Below are positions 17,011-24,416 of a stretch of 64,000 nt of DNA, one piece after another. The DNA is from Thermocatellispora tengchongensis (GTDB taxonomy: Bacteria; Actinomycetota; Actinomycetes; Streptosporangiales; Streptosporangiaceae). The stretch's first letter is position 1. Every line of letters begins with the position of its first letter. Where the stretch lies: positions 186,001-250,000 of the forward strand of contig NZ_JACHGN010000006.1 of the NCBI RefSeq assembly GCF_014202315.1. Direction: 5' to 3'. The notes under the pieces are model-generated. The model was given only the letters and a program-made list of their open reading frames with translations, had not been told where the DNA came from and did no database searches. The position numbers were made by a program, and so were the translations under genes.

Positions 17011-17038
17011 GATGATAGGCCCGAAGCCGCCTATCATC
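17011..17038. promoter_or_regulatory. GATGATAGGC-n8-GCCTATCATC inverted repeat in divergent promoter
   Basis: Perfect 10-bp arms separated by 8 bases lie midway between the CDP-alcohol transferase start (16986) and the dehydrogenase start (17075). A further CCGATCATCG lies 12 bases on. This is a good candidate binding site for a regulator of the FAPy-type cluster; the protein is not encoded in the window as far as I can tell. Confidence 0.6.
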
Positions 17039-17074
17039 GGGCTGAACCCGATCATCGACTACGCGGGGAGGCTC

Positions 17075-18055
17075 ATGCGGCGCGAGGCGTTCGCCTTCTG
17101 GATCCGCTCGCCGGGCGAGGGCGAGATCCGCCAGGCCGCCCTGCCCGAGCCCGCCGAGGGCGAGGTGCTGGTCCGCGCGCTCTACTCGGGCGTCAGCCGG
17201 GGCACCGAGTCGCTGGTCTTCCGCGGCGGCGTGCCGCCCGGCCAGCGCGAGGCGATGCGCGCGCCGTTCCAGGAGGGCGAGTTTCCCGGCCCGGTCAAGT
17301 ACGGCTACCTCAGCGTCGGCGTGGTCGAGGAGGGGCCGGCGCACCTGCGCGGCCGGGCCGTCTTCTGCCTGTACCCGCACCAGACCCGTTACGTGGTGCC
17401 CGCCGCCGCGGTGACCCCGCTGCCGCCGGACGTGCCCCCGGAGCGCGCCGTGCTGGCCGGCACCGTGGAGACGGCCGTGAACGCGCTGTGGGACGCCGCG
17501 CCCATGGTCGGCGACCGGATCGCCGTCGTCGGGGCCGGCATGGTCGGCTGCTGCGTGGCCAGGCTGCTGGCCGGCCTCCCCGGGGCGCGGGTGCAGCTCG
17601 TGGACGTGGACCCGGCGCGCGCGGAGGTCGCCGCCGCGCTCGGCGTCGGTTTCGCCACGCCCGGGGAGGCCGCGGGCGAGTGCGACATCGTGGTGCACGC
17701 CAGCGCCACCGGCGCCGGGCTGGCCCGGTCGCTGGAACTGCTCGCCGACGAGGGGACCGTGATCGAGCTGAGCTGGTACGGCGACCGGCCGGTCAGCGTG
17801 CCCCTGGGCGAGGCGTTCCACTCGCGCCGCCTGGTCGTGCGCGGCAGCCAGGTGGGCGCGGTGTCCCCGGCCCGGCGCGCCCGGCGCACCACCGCCGACC
17901 GGATGGCGCTCGCCCTGCGCCTGCTCGCCGACCCGGCCTACGACGCGCTGATCAGCGGCGAGTACGCCTTCGCCGAGCTGCCGAGGGTGATGCCGCTCCT
18001 TGTCAAGGGAGAACTGCCTGGTCTGTGCGTGAGGATCGGGTACGGTCCGCCGTAG
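17075..18055 (+). CDS. Zinc-type MDR dehydrogenase-like protein
   Basis: 326 residues from ATG 17075, after GGGGAGG. The medium-chain dehydrogenase architecture is present: GroES-like N-terminal domain (GEVLVRALYSGVSRGTES, VKYGYLSVGVVEE) and Rossmann domain (IAVVGAGMVGCCVARLLAGL, VDVDPARAEVAAALG). The usual catalytic and structural zinc Cys sets are absent from the N-terminal domain. This subfamily often occurs in sugar or natural-product clusters. It heads the plus-strand cluster with PTPS, glycosyltransferase, methyltransferase and flippase genes. A 12-bp tandem repeat begins at its stop codon. Substrate unknown. Confidence 0.87.
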   Translation: MRREAFAFWIRSPGEGEIRQAALPEPAEGEVLVRALYSGVSRGTESLVFRGGVPPGQREAMRAPFQEGEFPGPVKYGYLSVGVVEEGPAHLRGRAVFCLYPHQTRYVVPAAAVTPLPPDVPPERAVLAGTVETAVNALWDAAPMVGDRIAVVGAGMVGCCVARLLAGLPGARVQLVDVDPARAEVAAALGVGFATPGEAAGECDIVVHASATGAGLARSLELLADEGTVIELSWYGDRPVSVPLGEAFHSRRLVVRGSQVGAVSPARRARRTTADRMALALRLLADPAYDALISGEYAFAELPRVMPLLVKGELPGLCVRIGYGPP

Positions 18056-18102
18056 ATCCCACGGCGGATCTCACCGCAGATCCCACCGCAGATCCCACGG
18101 CC
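18055..18102 (+). repeat. 12-bp tandem repeat, four copies (GATCCCACCGCA)
   Basis: Units at 18055, 18067, 18079 and 18091 (GATCCCACGGCG, GATCTCACCGCA, GATCCCACCGCA, GATCCCACGGCC). The first base is the last base of the dehydrogenase stop codon TAG. It fills most of the 78-bp spacer before the PTPS-like gene. Confidence 0.88.
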
Positions 18103-18133
18103 GCGCGCGGCCCGCAGACCGGGAGGGCACCCG

Positions 18134-18532
18134 TTGTTCAGCATCACCGTCCGCGATCACCTGATGATCGCGCACAGCTTCCGCGGCGAGGTCTTCGGCC
18201 CGGCCCAGCGGCTGCACGGCGCGACGTACGTGGTGGACGCGACGTTCCGGCGGCCGGAACTCGACCCCGACGGCGTCGTCGTCGACATCGGCCTGGCCGC
18301 CCAGGAGCTCAAGGCGGTGCTCGGCGCGCTGAACTACCGCAACCTGGACGACGAGCCCGACTTCGCCGGCGTCAACACCACCACCGAGTTCCTGGCCAAG
18401 GTCGTCGCCGACCGCCTCGCCGGCCGGGTGCGCGCGGGCGCGCTCGGCGAGGGGGCCCGCGGCCTGACCGGCATCACCGTCACCCTGCACGAGTCGCACG
18501 TGGCCTGGGCGAGTTACGAGCGCGCGCTGTGA
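18134..18532 (+). CDS. 6-pyruvoyltetrahydropterin synthase homologue with degenerate zinc/catalytic site
   Basis: 132 residues of T-fold type. The TTG start at 18134 lies 6 bases after GGGAGGG. Classical PTPS enzymes use a Zn bound by three His and a catalytic Cys. Here His14 and His28 are kept (IAHSF, RLHGATY) but the third ligand is Ala30 (HGA instead of HGH), and no Cys lies before the HG motif. The C-terminal pterin-binding Glu region is retained ([10 protein letters not shown]). This resembles Streptomyces coelicolor SCO6650, whose structure was reported as a zinc-less PTPS homologue of unknown activity. It should bind a pterin-like ligand without doing the PTPS reaction. Its stop overlaps the glycosyltransferase start by 4 bases. 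Confidence 0.87.
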   Translation: MFSITVRDHLMIAHSFRGEVFGPAQRLHGATYVVDATFRRPELDPDGVVVDIGLAAQELKAVLGALNYRNLDDEPDFAGVNTTTEFLAKVVADRLAGRVRAGALGEGARGLTGITVTLHESHVAWASYERAL

Positions 18533-19719
18533 CCGGCGGCGACGGCCCGGTCCATGTGATCATGCCCGGCGACGTGGACGACCCCGGCGTGCCGAGCGGC
18601 GGCAACGTCTACGACCGGCGCGTCTGCCGGGGCCTGGCGGCGCTGGGCCGTCCGGTCGCCGAGTCCGCGATCCCCGGCGCCTGGCCCCGGCCCGGCGCGG
18701 ACGCCCGCGCGGAGCTGGCGCGCACCCTCGCCGCGCTTCCCGACGGCGCGGTGGTGCTGCTGGACGGCCTGGTGGCCTGCGGGGTGCCGGAGATCGTGGC
18801 GCCCGAGGCGCGGCGGCTGCGCACCGCCGTCCTGGTGCACCTGCCGCTGGCCGCCGAGACCGGGCTCCCGCCCGGGATCGCCGCCTCCCTGGACGCCGCC
18901 GAGCGCGCCACGCTGCGCGCCGCCGCGGCCGTGCTGGTCACCAGCCCGTGGGCGGCACGGGCCGTGGCCGGCCGGCACGGGCTCGACCCCGCCGTGGTGC
19001 ACGTCGTCCCGCCGGGCGCCGACCCGGCGCCGCTCGCCCCCGGCACCGACGGCGCGTCCTCGCTGCTGTGCGTCGCCGCCGTCACCCCGCGCAAGGGCCA
19101 CGACCTGCTGGTACGCGCGCTCGCCCCGCTCGCCGGGCTGCCCTGGGCCTGCGTGTGCGCCGGCCCGCTGCGCGACCCCGCCCACGCCGGCCGGGTGCGG
19201 CGGCTGATCGGGGATCTCGGCCTGCGCGGCCGGGTGCGGCTGGCGGGCCCGCGCACCGGCGAGGCGCTGGAGAAGTGCTACGCCGCCGCCGACCTGGTGG
19301 TGCTGGCCTCGCGCGGCGAGACGTACGGCATGGTCGTCACCGAGGCGCTGGCCCGCGGGATCCCGGTGCTGGCCACAGCCGTGGACGCGCTGCCCGAGAC
19401 GCTGGGCCGGGCGCCTGACGGCGGCGTGCCCGGCGGCGGAGTTCCCGCCCGCGATGTGCCCGCCCGCGATGTGCCCGGCGGCGGCGTGCCCGGCGGCGGC
19501 GTGCCCGGTGGCGGTGTGCCCGGCATGCTCGTGCCCCCGGACGACCCCGCGGCCCTGACGGGCGCCCTGCGCCGCTGGCTCACCGAGCCCGAGTTGCGGC
19601 GAAGCCTGCGCGCGGCGGCCCGCGCGCGGCGTAAGATCCTTCCCGGGTGGGAAGCGACCGCGCGCCGCATGGGCGGCGTGCTGGAACGGATGCGATGGCA
19701 GCCACTGCGAACCACATGA
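18529..19719 (+). CDS. GT4-family glycosyltransferase with in-frame [10 protein letters not shown] expansion
   Basis: 396 residues from GTG 18529 (4-base overlap with the PTPS-like gene). GT-B fold of the GT4 type: N-terminal [18 protein letters not shown], linker [15 protein letters not shown]-terminal nucleotide-sugar domain with [36 protein letters not shown] and the E-x7-E-like [17 protein letters not shown]. Between [12 protein letters not shown] and [12 protein letters not shown] an insert of seven pentapeptides (VPGGG or VPARD) replaces the short loop normally found there. It should transfer a sugar from a nucleotide donor, perhaps to a pterin/pyrimidine or lipid acceptor. Followed by the methyltransferase gene with an ATGA overlap. 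Confidence 0.9.
   Translation: MTGGDGPVHVIMPGDVDDPGVPSGGNVYDRRVCRGLAALGRPVAESAIPGAWPRPGADARAELARTLAALPDGAVVLLDGLVACGVPEIVAPEARRLRTAVLVHLPLAAETGLPPGIAASLDAAERATLRAAAAVLVTSPWAARAVAGRHGLDPAVVHVVPPGADPAPLAPGTDGASSLLCVAAVTPRKGHDLLVRALAPLAGLPWACVCAGPLRDPAHAGRVRRLIGDLGLRGRVRLAGPRTGEALEKCYAAADLVVLASRGETYGMVVTEALARGIPVLATAVDALPETLGRAPDGGVPGGGVPARDVPARDVPGGGVPGGGVPGGGVPGMLVPPDDPAALTGALRRWLTEPELRRSLRAAARARRKILPGWEATARRMGGVLERMRWQPLRTT
19426..19530 (+). repeat. In-frame 15-bp minisatellite inside the glycosyltransferase gene
   Basis: Seven 15-bp units (GTGCCCGGCGGCGGC and variants) encode [30 protein letters not shown] and VPGML. The period keeps the frame. The insertion falls in a surface loop near the nucleotide-sugar site. 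Confidence 0.92.
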
Positions 19720-20582
19720 CCTCTTCCCCCCGCTTCACCCCCGGCTGGCTGGCCCTGCGCGAGCGCGCCGACGCCGAGGCCCGCGCCCCCGGCCTGCTCG
19801 CCCCGCTGCGCGCCCGCCTCGCCGCGGCGCCCCGCCCCGGCGGCCGGCTCGTCGTACGCGACCTCGGCTGCGGCACCGGCTCGATGGGCCGCTGGCTGGC
19901 CCCCCGCCTGCCCGGCCCCCAGCACTGGATCCTGCACGACCGCGACCCCGACCTGCTCCCGCTGGCGGTGGCGGCCCTGACCGAGGACACCGGCCGGGTC
20001 ACCGCCGAGCCCGAGCGGGGCGACGTCACCCGCCTGCCCGCCGAATCCCTCGCGGGCACCTCCCTGGTGACGGCGTCCGCGCTGCTGGACCTGCTGACCG
20101 CGGAGGAGGCCGAGGCCGTGGCGGGCGCGTGCGTCCGCGCCGGCGTCCCCGCCCTGCTGTGCCTGTCGGTGACCGGGCGGGTCGCGCTCGACCCGCCCGA
20201 CCCGCTGGACGCCGACCTCGGCGCGGCCTTCAACGACCACCAGCGCCGGGTCACCGGGGGCCGCCGCCTGCTGGGGCCCGACGCCCCGGCCGTGGCCGCC
20301 GCGGCCTTCGCCCGCGCCGGGTGGTCCGTGCACCGCGCCCCCAGCCCGTGGCGCCTCGGCCCGGACCAGGCCGGCCTGATCGCGTCCTGGCTGCGCGGCT
20401 GGGTCGCCGCCGCCCGCGAGCAGCGCCCCGCCCTCGGCCCGCACACCGCCACGTACGCCGAGCGCCGGCTCGCCGCCTGCGCCTCCGGCCGCCTGAGCGT
20501 GGTCGTCGGCCACGAGGACCTCCTCGCCCTCCCTCCCGAGCCCGGGTCACCGGCCCGCGCCCGGGAAGGGAGCCGCGCATGA
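19716..20582 (+). CDS. Class I SAM-dependent methyltransferase
   Basis: 288 residues from ATG 19716, overlapping the glycosyltransferase stop (ATGA). Motif I is VVRDLGCGTGSMGRWLA; motif II acidic residue in ILHDRDPDLLP; motif III region GDVTRLPAESLAGTSLVTAS; motif IV LLDLLT. A C-terminal helical part has LGPDQAGLIASWLRGWV. No membrane segment. It should methylate a small molecule produced by the cluster. Its stop overlaps the start of the flippase-like gene by 4 bases, so PTPS-like, GT, methyltransferase and flippase-like genes form one translationally coupled unit. Confidence 0.88.
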   Translation: MTSSPRFTPGWLALRERADAEARAPGLLAPLRARLAAAPRPGGRLVVRDLGCGTGSMGRWLAPRLPGPQHWILHDRDPDLLPLAVAALTEDTGRVTAEPERGDVTRLPAESLAGTSLVTASALLDLLTAEEAEAVAGACVRAGVPALLCLSVTGRVALDPPDPLDADLGAAFNDHQRRVTGGRRLLGPDAPAVAAAAFARAGWSVHRAPSPWRLGPDQAGLIASWLRGWVAAAREQRPALGPHTATYAERRLAACASGRLSVVVGHEDLLALPPEPGSPARAREGSRA

Positions 20583-21676
20583 CCGCGCCGCCCGTCGTCG
20601 CGCACGTGGCGGGCCCGGCCGCGCCGCCGGTGAGGGTCCTCGCGGCCCGGCTGTGGCCGTGGGCGAGGACCCTCGCCGGGCTCGTGATCCTGGCCGTGCT
20701 GGCCTGGCGGCTCGGCGCAAGCGCGTTCCTGGACGGCGTGCGGCTCGTCACGGCGTCCGACGTGCTGGCCGCGCTGGGGATCGGGCTGGTCACCACCGTG
20801 TGCTGCGCCTGGAGGTGGCGGCTGGTCGCGCGCCGGCTGCGCCTGCCGCTGCGCAGGCGCACCGCGCTCGCCGACTACTACCAGGCGCTGTTCCTGAACG
20901 CGGTGCTGCCCGCCGGGGTGCTCGGCGACGCGCACCGGGCGGTCCGCCACGGCCGCGACGCCGGCGACCTGGGGCGGGGCGTGCGCGCCGTGGTGCTGGA
21001 ACGCGCGGGCGGGCAGGTGGTGCTCATCGCCGCCGGGGCGCTCGCGCTGCTGGCCGACCCCGGACTGCGTGGCGCGCTCGCGGCCGGGATGGCGCCCGCC
21101 CCCGGGGCCGTCACCGTCCTGGCGGCCCTGGGGGCCCTGGCCGTCCTGGGCGCCGTGGCCGTCCCGGCGGTCCGGCTGTGGCGGCGGACGGCCGCCGCGT
21201 CCCGGCTGCGCGCCACGCTGGAGGACGTACGGCGCGGCCTGCTCGCCCGGGACGCCTGGCCGGGGGTGCTCGCGCTGTCGGCCGTCGCGCTGGCCGGGCA
21301 CGTCACGCTGTTCCTGGTGGCGGCGCGGGCCGCGGGAGCCGCCGCGCCGGCCGGACGGCTGCTCCCGCTGTCGCTGCTCGCGCTGCTGGCCATGGCGCTG
21401 CCGGTGAACGTCGGCGGGTTCGGGCCGCGCGAGGCGCTGTCGGCGCTGGCGTTCGGCGCCGCCGGGCTCGGCGCGGAGCAGGGGCTCAGCGTGGCGGTCG
21501 TGTACGGCGTGCTCGCCTTCGCGGCGAGCCTGCCCGGCGCCGCGGTGCTGATGCTGCGGCGCGGCGCGGGCTCCCGGCGCGCGGGCCCGTCAGGAGCGCA
21601 GCACCTCCAGGTACCCGCCGAACGCCGCGACCAGGTGGGCGAGGACGCCCTCGCCCTTGGCCGCCGAGGCGAGTGA
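20579..21676 (+). CDS. Flippase-like integral membrane protein (LPG_synthase_TM family)
   Basis: 365 residues with about eight hydrophobic helices. It matches the UPF0104/lysylphosphatidylglycerol-synthase membrane-domain family: ADYYQALFLNAVLPAGVLGDAHRAVR, a RAVVLERAGGQVVLI segment, MALPVNVGGFGPREALSALAFG and a final EQGLSVAVVYGVLAF helix. There is no soluble aminoacyl-transferase domain, so a lipid-linked intermediate flippase role is likely in a biosynthetic cluster. The last ~30 residues are hydrophilic and overlap by 87 bp the 3' end of the opposing creatininase-family gene, so the tail may be non-essential read-through. Confidence 0.85.
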   Translation: MTAPPVVAHVAGPAAPPVRVLAARLWPWARTLAGLVILAVLAWRLGASAFLDGVRLVTASDVLAALGIGLVTTVCCAWRWRLVARRLRLPLRRRTALADYYQALFLNAVLPAGVLGDAHRAVRHGRDAGDLGRGVRAVVLERAGGQVVLIAAGALALLADPGLRGALAAGMAPAPGAVTVLAALGALAVLGAVAVPAVRLWRRTAAASRLRATLEDVRRGLLARDAWPGVLALSAVALAGHVTLFLVAARAAGAAAPAGRLLPLSLLALLAMALPVNVGGFGPREALSALAFGAAGLGAEQGLSVAVVYGVLAFAASLPGAAVLMLRRGAGSRRAGPSGAQHLQVPAERRDQVGEDALALGRRGE

Positions 21677-22327
21677 CGGCCTGCCGATGACCCCCGTATC
21701 GGTGTACGCGCCCATGCCCAGGGTGAGCAGGTGAGGACGATCGTCGCACAGCAGGTCGCCCCGGTCGTACCCGGGCCGGACCAGGTCCGGGTGGGCGTGC
21801 AGCAGGATGGACGTCTCCAGTTCGCCCGCGTGCATGTCGCTCTGCGAGGAGGTCTCAAGCCCGGCCGCCGCGCGGGCCGCGTCCCAGTCGCCGGGCCCGG
21901 GGAACAGGGCCATGCGCCGCCCCGCGGCGGCGGCCTCCTGCACGACGTTGCCCAGCACGTAGTTGCCGCCGTGGCCGTTGACGATGACCAGCCGGGTCAC
22001 GCCGGATCTGTGCAGAGAGTCCGCGATGTCACGTATGACGGCGTACAGTGTCGAGGCAGAGATGCTGACCGTACCCCGCCAGGCCTCGTGCTCGTGCGAA
22101 CAGGAGATCGTCACCGGCGGCAGGTGCAGCACGGCATGGGCGGCGGCGATGGCGCGGGCGATGGCGCAGGCCACCAGGGTGTCGGTGGCCAGGGGGAGGA
22201 ACGGCCCGTGCTGCTCGAAGCTGCCCACGGGCAGCAGCGCCACGTCGGCGCGCCGGCACCCCTCCTCGGTCGCCGTGGCCGTCGGCAGAGGCAGAGGCAG
22301 AGGCAGAGGCAGGGTGGATTCGCTCAT
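21590..22327 (-). CDS. Creatininase-family amidohydrolase (probable FAPy deformylase)
   Basis: 245 residues from ATG 22327. Metal-site motifs are complete: GSFEQHGPFLPLATDT (Glu38, His40, Asp49), the VNGHGGNY turn and SDMHAGELET. The family includes creatinine amidohydrolase, mycofactocin MftE and the archaeal deformylase ArfB that removes the formyl group from FAPy. The gene is divergent from a GTP cyclohydrolase II that lacks the Tyr needed for deformylation, so deformylase is the likeliest role here (inference from context and from a published pairing in S. coelicolor). The N-terminus carries five Leu-Pro pairs from a GGCAGA microsatellite. It runs against the end of the flippase-like gene. 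Confidence 0.88.
   Translation of the reverse strand: MSESTLPLPLPLPLPTATATEEGCRRADVALLPVGSFEQHGPFLPLATDTLVACAIARAIAAAHAVLHLPPVTISCSHEHEAWRGTVSISASTLYAVIRDIADSLHRSGVTRLVIVNGHGGNYVLGNVVQEAAAAGRRMALFPGPGDWDAARAAAGLETSSQSDMHAGELETSILLHAHPDLVRPGYDRGDLLCDDRPHLLTLGMGAYTDTGVIGRPSLASAAKGEGVLAHLVAAFGGYLEVLRS
22284..22313 (+). repeat. 6-bp microsatellite (GGCAGA)5 in the creatininase-family gene
   Basis: Five hexamers on the plus strand encode a (Leu-Pro)5 tract at residues 6-15 of the minus-strand protein. The period keeps the frame, so copy number can vary without breaking the gene. Confidence 0.9.
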
Positions 22328-22359
22328 AGCCCGCCAGCCTGCGCCCTCACACCCCGGTA

Positions 22360-22383
22360 CGCAACGCGCGAGGCCGCGTTGCG
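22360..22383. promoter_or_regulatory. CGCAACGCG-n6-CGCGTTGCG inverted repeat between creatininase and GCH II genes
   Basis: Perfect 9-bp arms lie in the 91-bp divergent promoter region. It may be a regulator binding site shared by both genes; the sequence differs from the inverted repeat at 17011. Confidence 0.55.
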
Positions 22384-22418
22384 CGCCGCCGTCCCCGGTG
22401 AGACACGAGGAGAGACAG

Positions 22419-23072
22419 ATGCGTGACGACGGCATCGCGGCCGCGGACGTCGCCGAGGCGGACCTGGTGACCCGCCGCGGCACCTTCCGCAGCGTCGCCT
22501 TCCGCGACCCGAGTGACGGGAACGAGCACCTGGCGCTGGTCCTCGGCGAGACCCGCGGGCGCGAGAACCTGCTGGTCCGGGTGCACTCGGAGTGCGTGAC
22601 GGGCGACATCTTCGGCGCGATGCGGTGCGAGTGCGGCGATCAGCTCGACGCGGCTCTGGAGGCCATCGTGCGCCGGGGGAACGGCGTCCTGGTGTACCTG
22701 CGCGGGCACGAGGGGCGCGGCATCGGCCTGGTCGCCAAGGTGCGCACCCACCTGCTGCAGGACGAGCACGGCCTGGACACCGTGGACTCGGCGACCGCCC
22801 TGGGCTACCCCGTGGACGAGCGGGACTTCGGTCCCGCCGCCAGGGTGCTGGCCTACCTCGGGGTCCGCTCGGTCCGGCTGATGTCCAACAACCTGGACAA
22901 GATCCGCGCCCTGGAGGCGCACGGGATCGTGGTGGCCTCGCGGGTGCCGCTGCTGGTCCAGGCCACCGACCACAACATCCAGTACCTGACCGCCAAGCGC
23001 GACCGGCTCGGCCACGACCTGCCGCACCTGGACGCCGCCGCCCGCACCGGCTCGGCAGGGGGCCCGGCGTGA
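22419..23072 (+). CDS. GTP cyclohydrolase II homologue with Tyr-to-His change (FAPy-forming type)
   Basis: 217 residues from ATG 22419 after GAGGAGAG. The zinc ligands are present (VHSECVTGD Cys59, RCECG Cys70 and Cys72), as are the EGRGIGL loop and DERDFG (equivalents of E. coli Asp126 and Arg128). The position of E. coli Tyr105 (KIRAYALQD) is His111 here (KVRTHLLQD). In S. coelicolor SCO6655 this position is Met, and that enzyme was reported to stop at the formylated product FAPy, which an adjacent creatininase homologue then deformylates. The same arrangement here points to a FAPy route outside normal riboflavin synthesis. There is no fused RibB domain. The stop overlaps the next gene by 4 bases. 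Confidence 0.92.
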   Translation: MRDDGIAAADVAEADLVTRRGTFRSVAFRDPSDGNEHLALVLGETRGRENLLVRVHSECVTGDIFGAMRCECGDQLDAALEAIVRRGNGVLVYLRGHEGRGIGLVAKVRTHLLQDEHGLDTVDSATALGYPVDERDFGPAARVLAYLGVRSVRLMSNNLDKIRALEAHGIVVASRVPLLVQATDHNIQYLTAKRDRLGHDLPHLDAAARTGSAGGPA

Positions 23073-24055
23073 CCGGCCAGACGCCCGGGGACATGCTCGG
23101 GAACACGCCCGGGGACATGCCCGGGAACACGCCCGGGGACATGCCCGGGAACACGCCCAGGGCTATGCCTGGGAACACGCCCGGGGAGACGCCCCGCCAC
23201 ATGTCCGGCCACGCACCCGGTCACCCGACCGGCGACGTGTTCGGGGACAGGCCCGGCCGGCGGAGCGGTCACTCCGCGCTGTTGCCGGTCGCGACCCGGG
23301 CCGTGGAGATCGCGCGCGAGATCGTCCTGTCGCGGGCGCCCCGCTCGGTGCGGGCCAAGGGCGACCGGGACATGGTGACCGACATCGACCTGGCCGTGGA
23401 GGACGCCGTCCGGGCCTTCCTGGCCGCCGAGACGCCGGAGCTCGCCATGCTGGGGGAGGAGCACGGACGCACCGGCGCGGCCGGCGACTCGGCGTGGTGG
23501 GTCCTGGACCCCGTGGACGGCACCGCGAACCTGGCCCGCGGGATACCGCTGTGCGGGGTGTCCCTGGCCCTGGTGGAGGACGGGCGGCCCGTGGTGGGGG
23601 CCATCGACCTGCCGTTCCTCGGGGCCCGCTACACCGCGGCGGCGGGGCGGGGGGCGTACGCGGGGGAGGAGCGCATCGGCACCTCGGCCACGACCGGCCT
23701 GCCCGAGGCGATGATCTCGATCGGCGACTTCGCCGTCGGCCCGGACGCCGAGCCGGACAACCGGGTGCGGCTGGCGCTGCTGGGCCTGCTCGGCCGCCGG
23801 GCGCAGCGCATCCGGATGCTCGGCAGCGCCGCGATCGACCTGGCCTGGGTGGCGCAGGGCAGGCTCGACGCCACGGTCATCCTGTCGAACCTGCCCTGGG
23901 ACACCATGGCGGGAGCGCTCCTGGTGCGCGAGGCCGGCGGCCTGGTGCTCGACCGGGACGGCACCGAGCACACCACGGCGTCCGCGGCCACGATCGCCCT
24001 GTGCCCCGGCCTGCGCGACGAGCTCATGACCGCCCTCCACCAGGCCGGCGCCTGA
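23069..24055 (+). CDS. Inositol-monophosphatase-family phosphatase with repetitive N-terminus
   Basis: 328 residues from GTG 23069, coupled to the GCH II gene. The core (from ~residue 70) has the Li+-sensitive phosphatase motifs: metal ligand Glu in MLGEEHG, WVLDPVDGTANLARGIP, and NLPWDTMAGALLVREAGG. It hydrolyses a phosphomonoester, plausibly the ribityl/ribosyl phosphate made by the neighbouring GCH II and creatininase-type pair. The first ~65 residues are an extension made largely of a 24-bp tandem repeat encoding TPGDMPGN; it is rich in Pro, Gly, Met and His and has no counterpart in the family. A strong hairpin follows the gene. Confidence 0.88.
   Translation: MTGQTPGDMLGNTPGDMPGNTPGDMPGNTPRAMPGNTPGETPRHMSGHAPGHPTGDVFGDRPGRRSGHSALLPVATRAVEIAREIVLSRAPRSVRAKGDRDMVTDIDLAVEDAVRAFLAAETPELAMLGEEHGRTGAAGDSAWWVLDPVDGTANLARGIPLCGVSLALVEDGRPVVGAIDLPFLGARYTAAAGRGAYAGEERIGTSATTGLPEAMISIGDFAVGPDAEPDNRVRLALLGLLGRRAQRIRMLGSAAIDLAWVAQGRLDATVILSNLPWDTMAGALLVREAGGLVLDRDGTEHTTASAATIALCPGLRDELMTALHQAGA
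23081..23200 (+). repeat. In-frame 24-bp tandem repeat at the start of the phosphatase gene
   Basis: Five 24-bp units (at 23081, 23105, 23129, 23153 and 23177) encode TPGDMxGN octapeptides. Units 2 and 3 are identical, units 4 and 5 are degenerate. The array starts 12 bases after the start codon. Confidence 0.93.
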
Positions 24056-24058
24056 CCT

Positions 24059-24086
24059 GCCCCGCCCGGCCCGAGCCGGGCGGGGC
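24059..24086. terminator. Perfect 12-bp hairpin between convergent genes
   Basis: GCCCCGCCCGGC pairs with GCCGGGCGGGGC around CCGA. It lies between the stop codons of the phosphatase (plus) and the small Cys4 protein (minus), so it can serve both. Confidence 0.8.
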
Positions 24087-24089
24087 GCG

Positions 24090-24305
24090 TCACTCCGTCT
24101 CGGGCTCGTGGCCGGGGCAGCGCAGCACCGGCAGGCGGGGGTAGCGCGGCAGCCTCTCGTCCCACGCCGCCCGGGTGCAGCGCAGGTACGCGGTGCCGCG
24201 CCGCGTCTGGTTCAGCCGGCTGTGGCGGCAATCGCGGCACAGGCCGGGTTCGGCCCCCAGCGCGCGCCAGGCGTCCTCGCCGGGATCGGGCTGCCCGTTC
24301 GTCAT
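24090..24305 (-). CDS. 71-aa Cys4 zinc-ribbon-like protein
   Basis: ATG at 24305. A small soluble protein with four cysteines in the order C23-x2-C26 (GLCRDCRHSR), C43 (LRCTRA) and C63 (VLRCPGH), a spacing suited to one zinc or iron-sulfur centre. The YPRLPVLRCPGH ending is shared with small actinobacterial proteins of unknown function. It is divergent from the acyltransferase gene. No function can be assigned. Confidence 0.72.
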   Translation of the reverse strand: MTNGQPDPGEDAWRALGAEPGLCRDCRHSRLNQTRRGTAYLRCTRAAWDERLPRYPRLPVLRCPGHEPETE

Positions 24306-24416
24306 ACGGTCAGCCTGGCGCACCGTCATGGAAGGGGCGCACCCGGGGTAGGGCAACCCGGGAGCGGGCCCGCCGGGTGGCCGGCCCGGCGCGGGGGGAA
24401 GGCGCGAGAGGGCCGG

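Noticed and set aside
16987-17055. N-terminal extension of the CDP-alcohol transferase starting at 17055
   Set aside because: The extra 23 residues are encoded by the inverted-repeat promoter region, and a GGAGGCGG ribosome binding site precedes the TTG at 16986.
18134-18532. PTPS homologue as QueD of a queuosine or deazapurine pathway
   Set aside because: One zinc His and the catalytic Cys are missing, and no queC, queE or queF-like gene is nearby.
21590-22327. Creatininase-family gene as mycofactocin MftE
   Set aside because: No mftA precursor peptide, mftB, mftC radical SAM or mftD gene is seen; the divergent GCH II gives a better explanation.
22419-23072. GCH II gene as part of the ordinary riboflavin operon
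   Set aside because: No ribB, ribD, ribE or ribH neighbours, no fused DHBP synthase domain, and the Tyr-to-His change with an adjacent creatininase-family gene argue for a different product.
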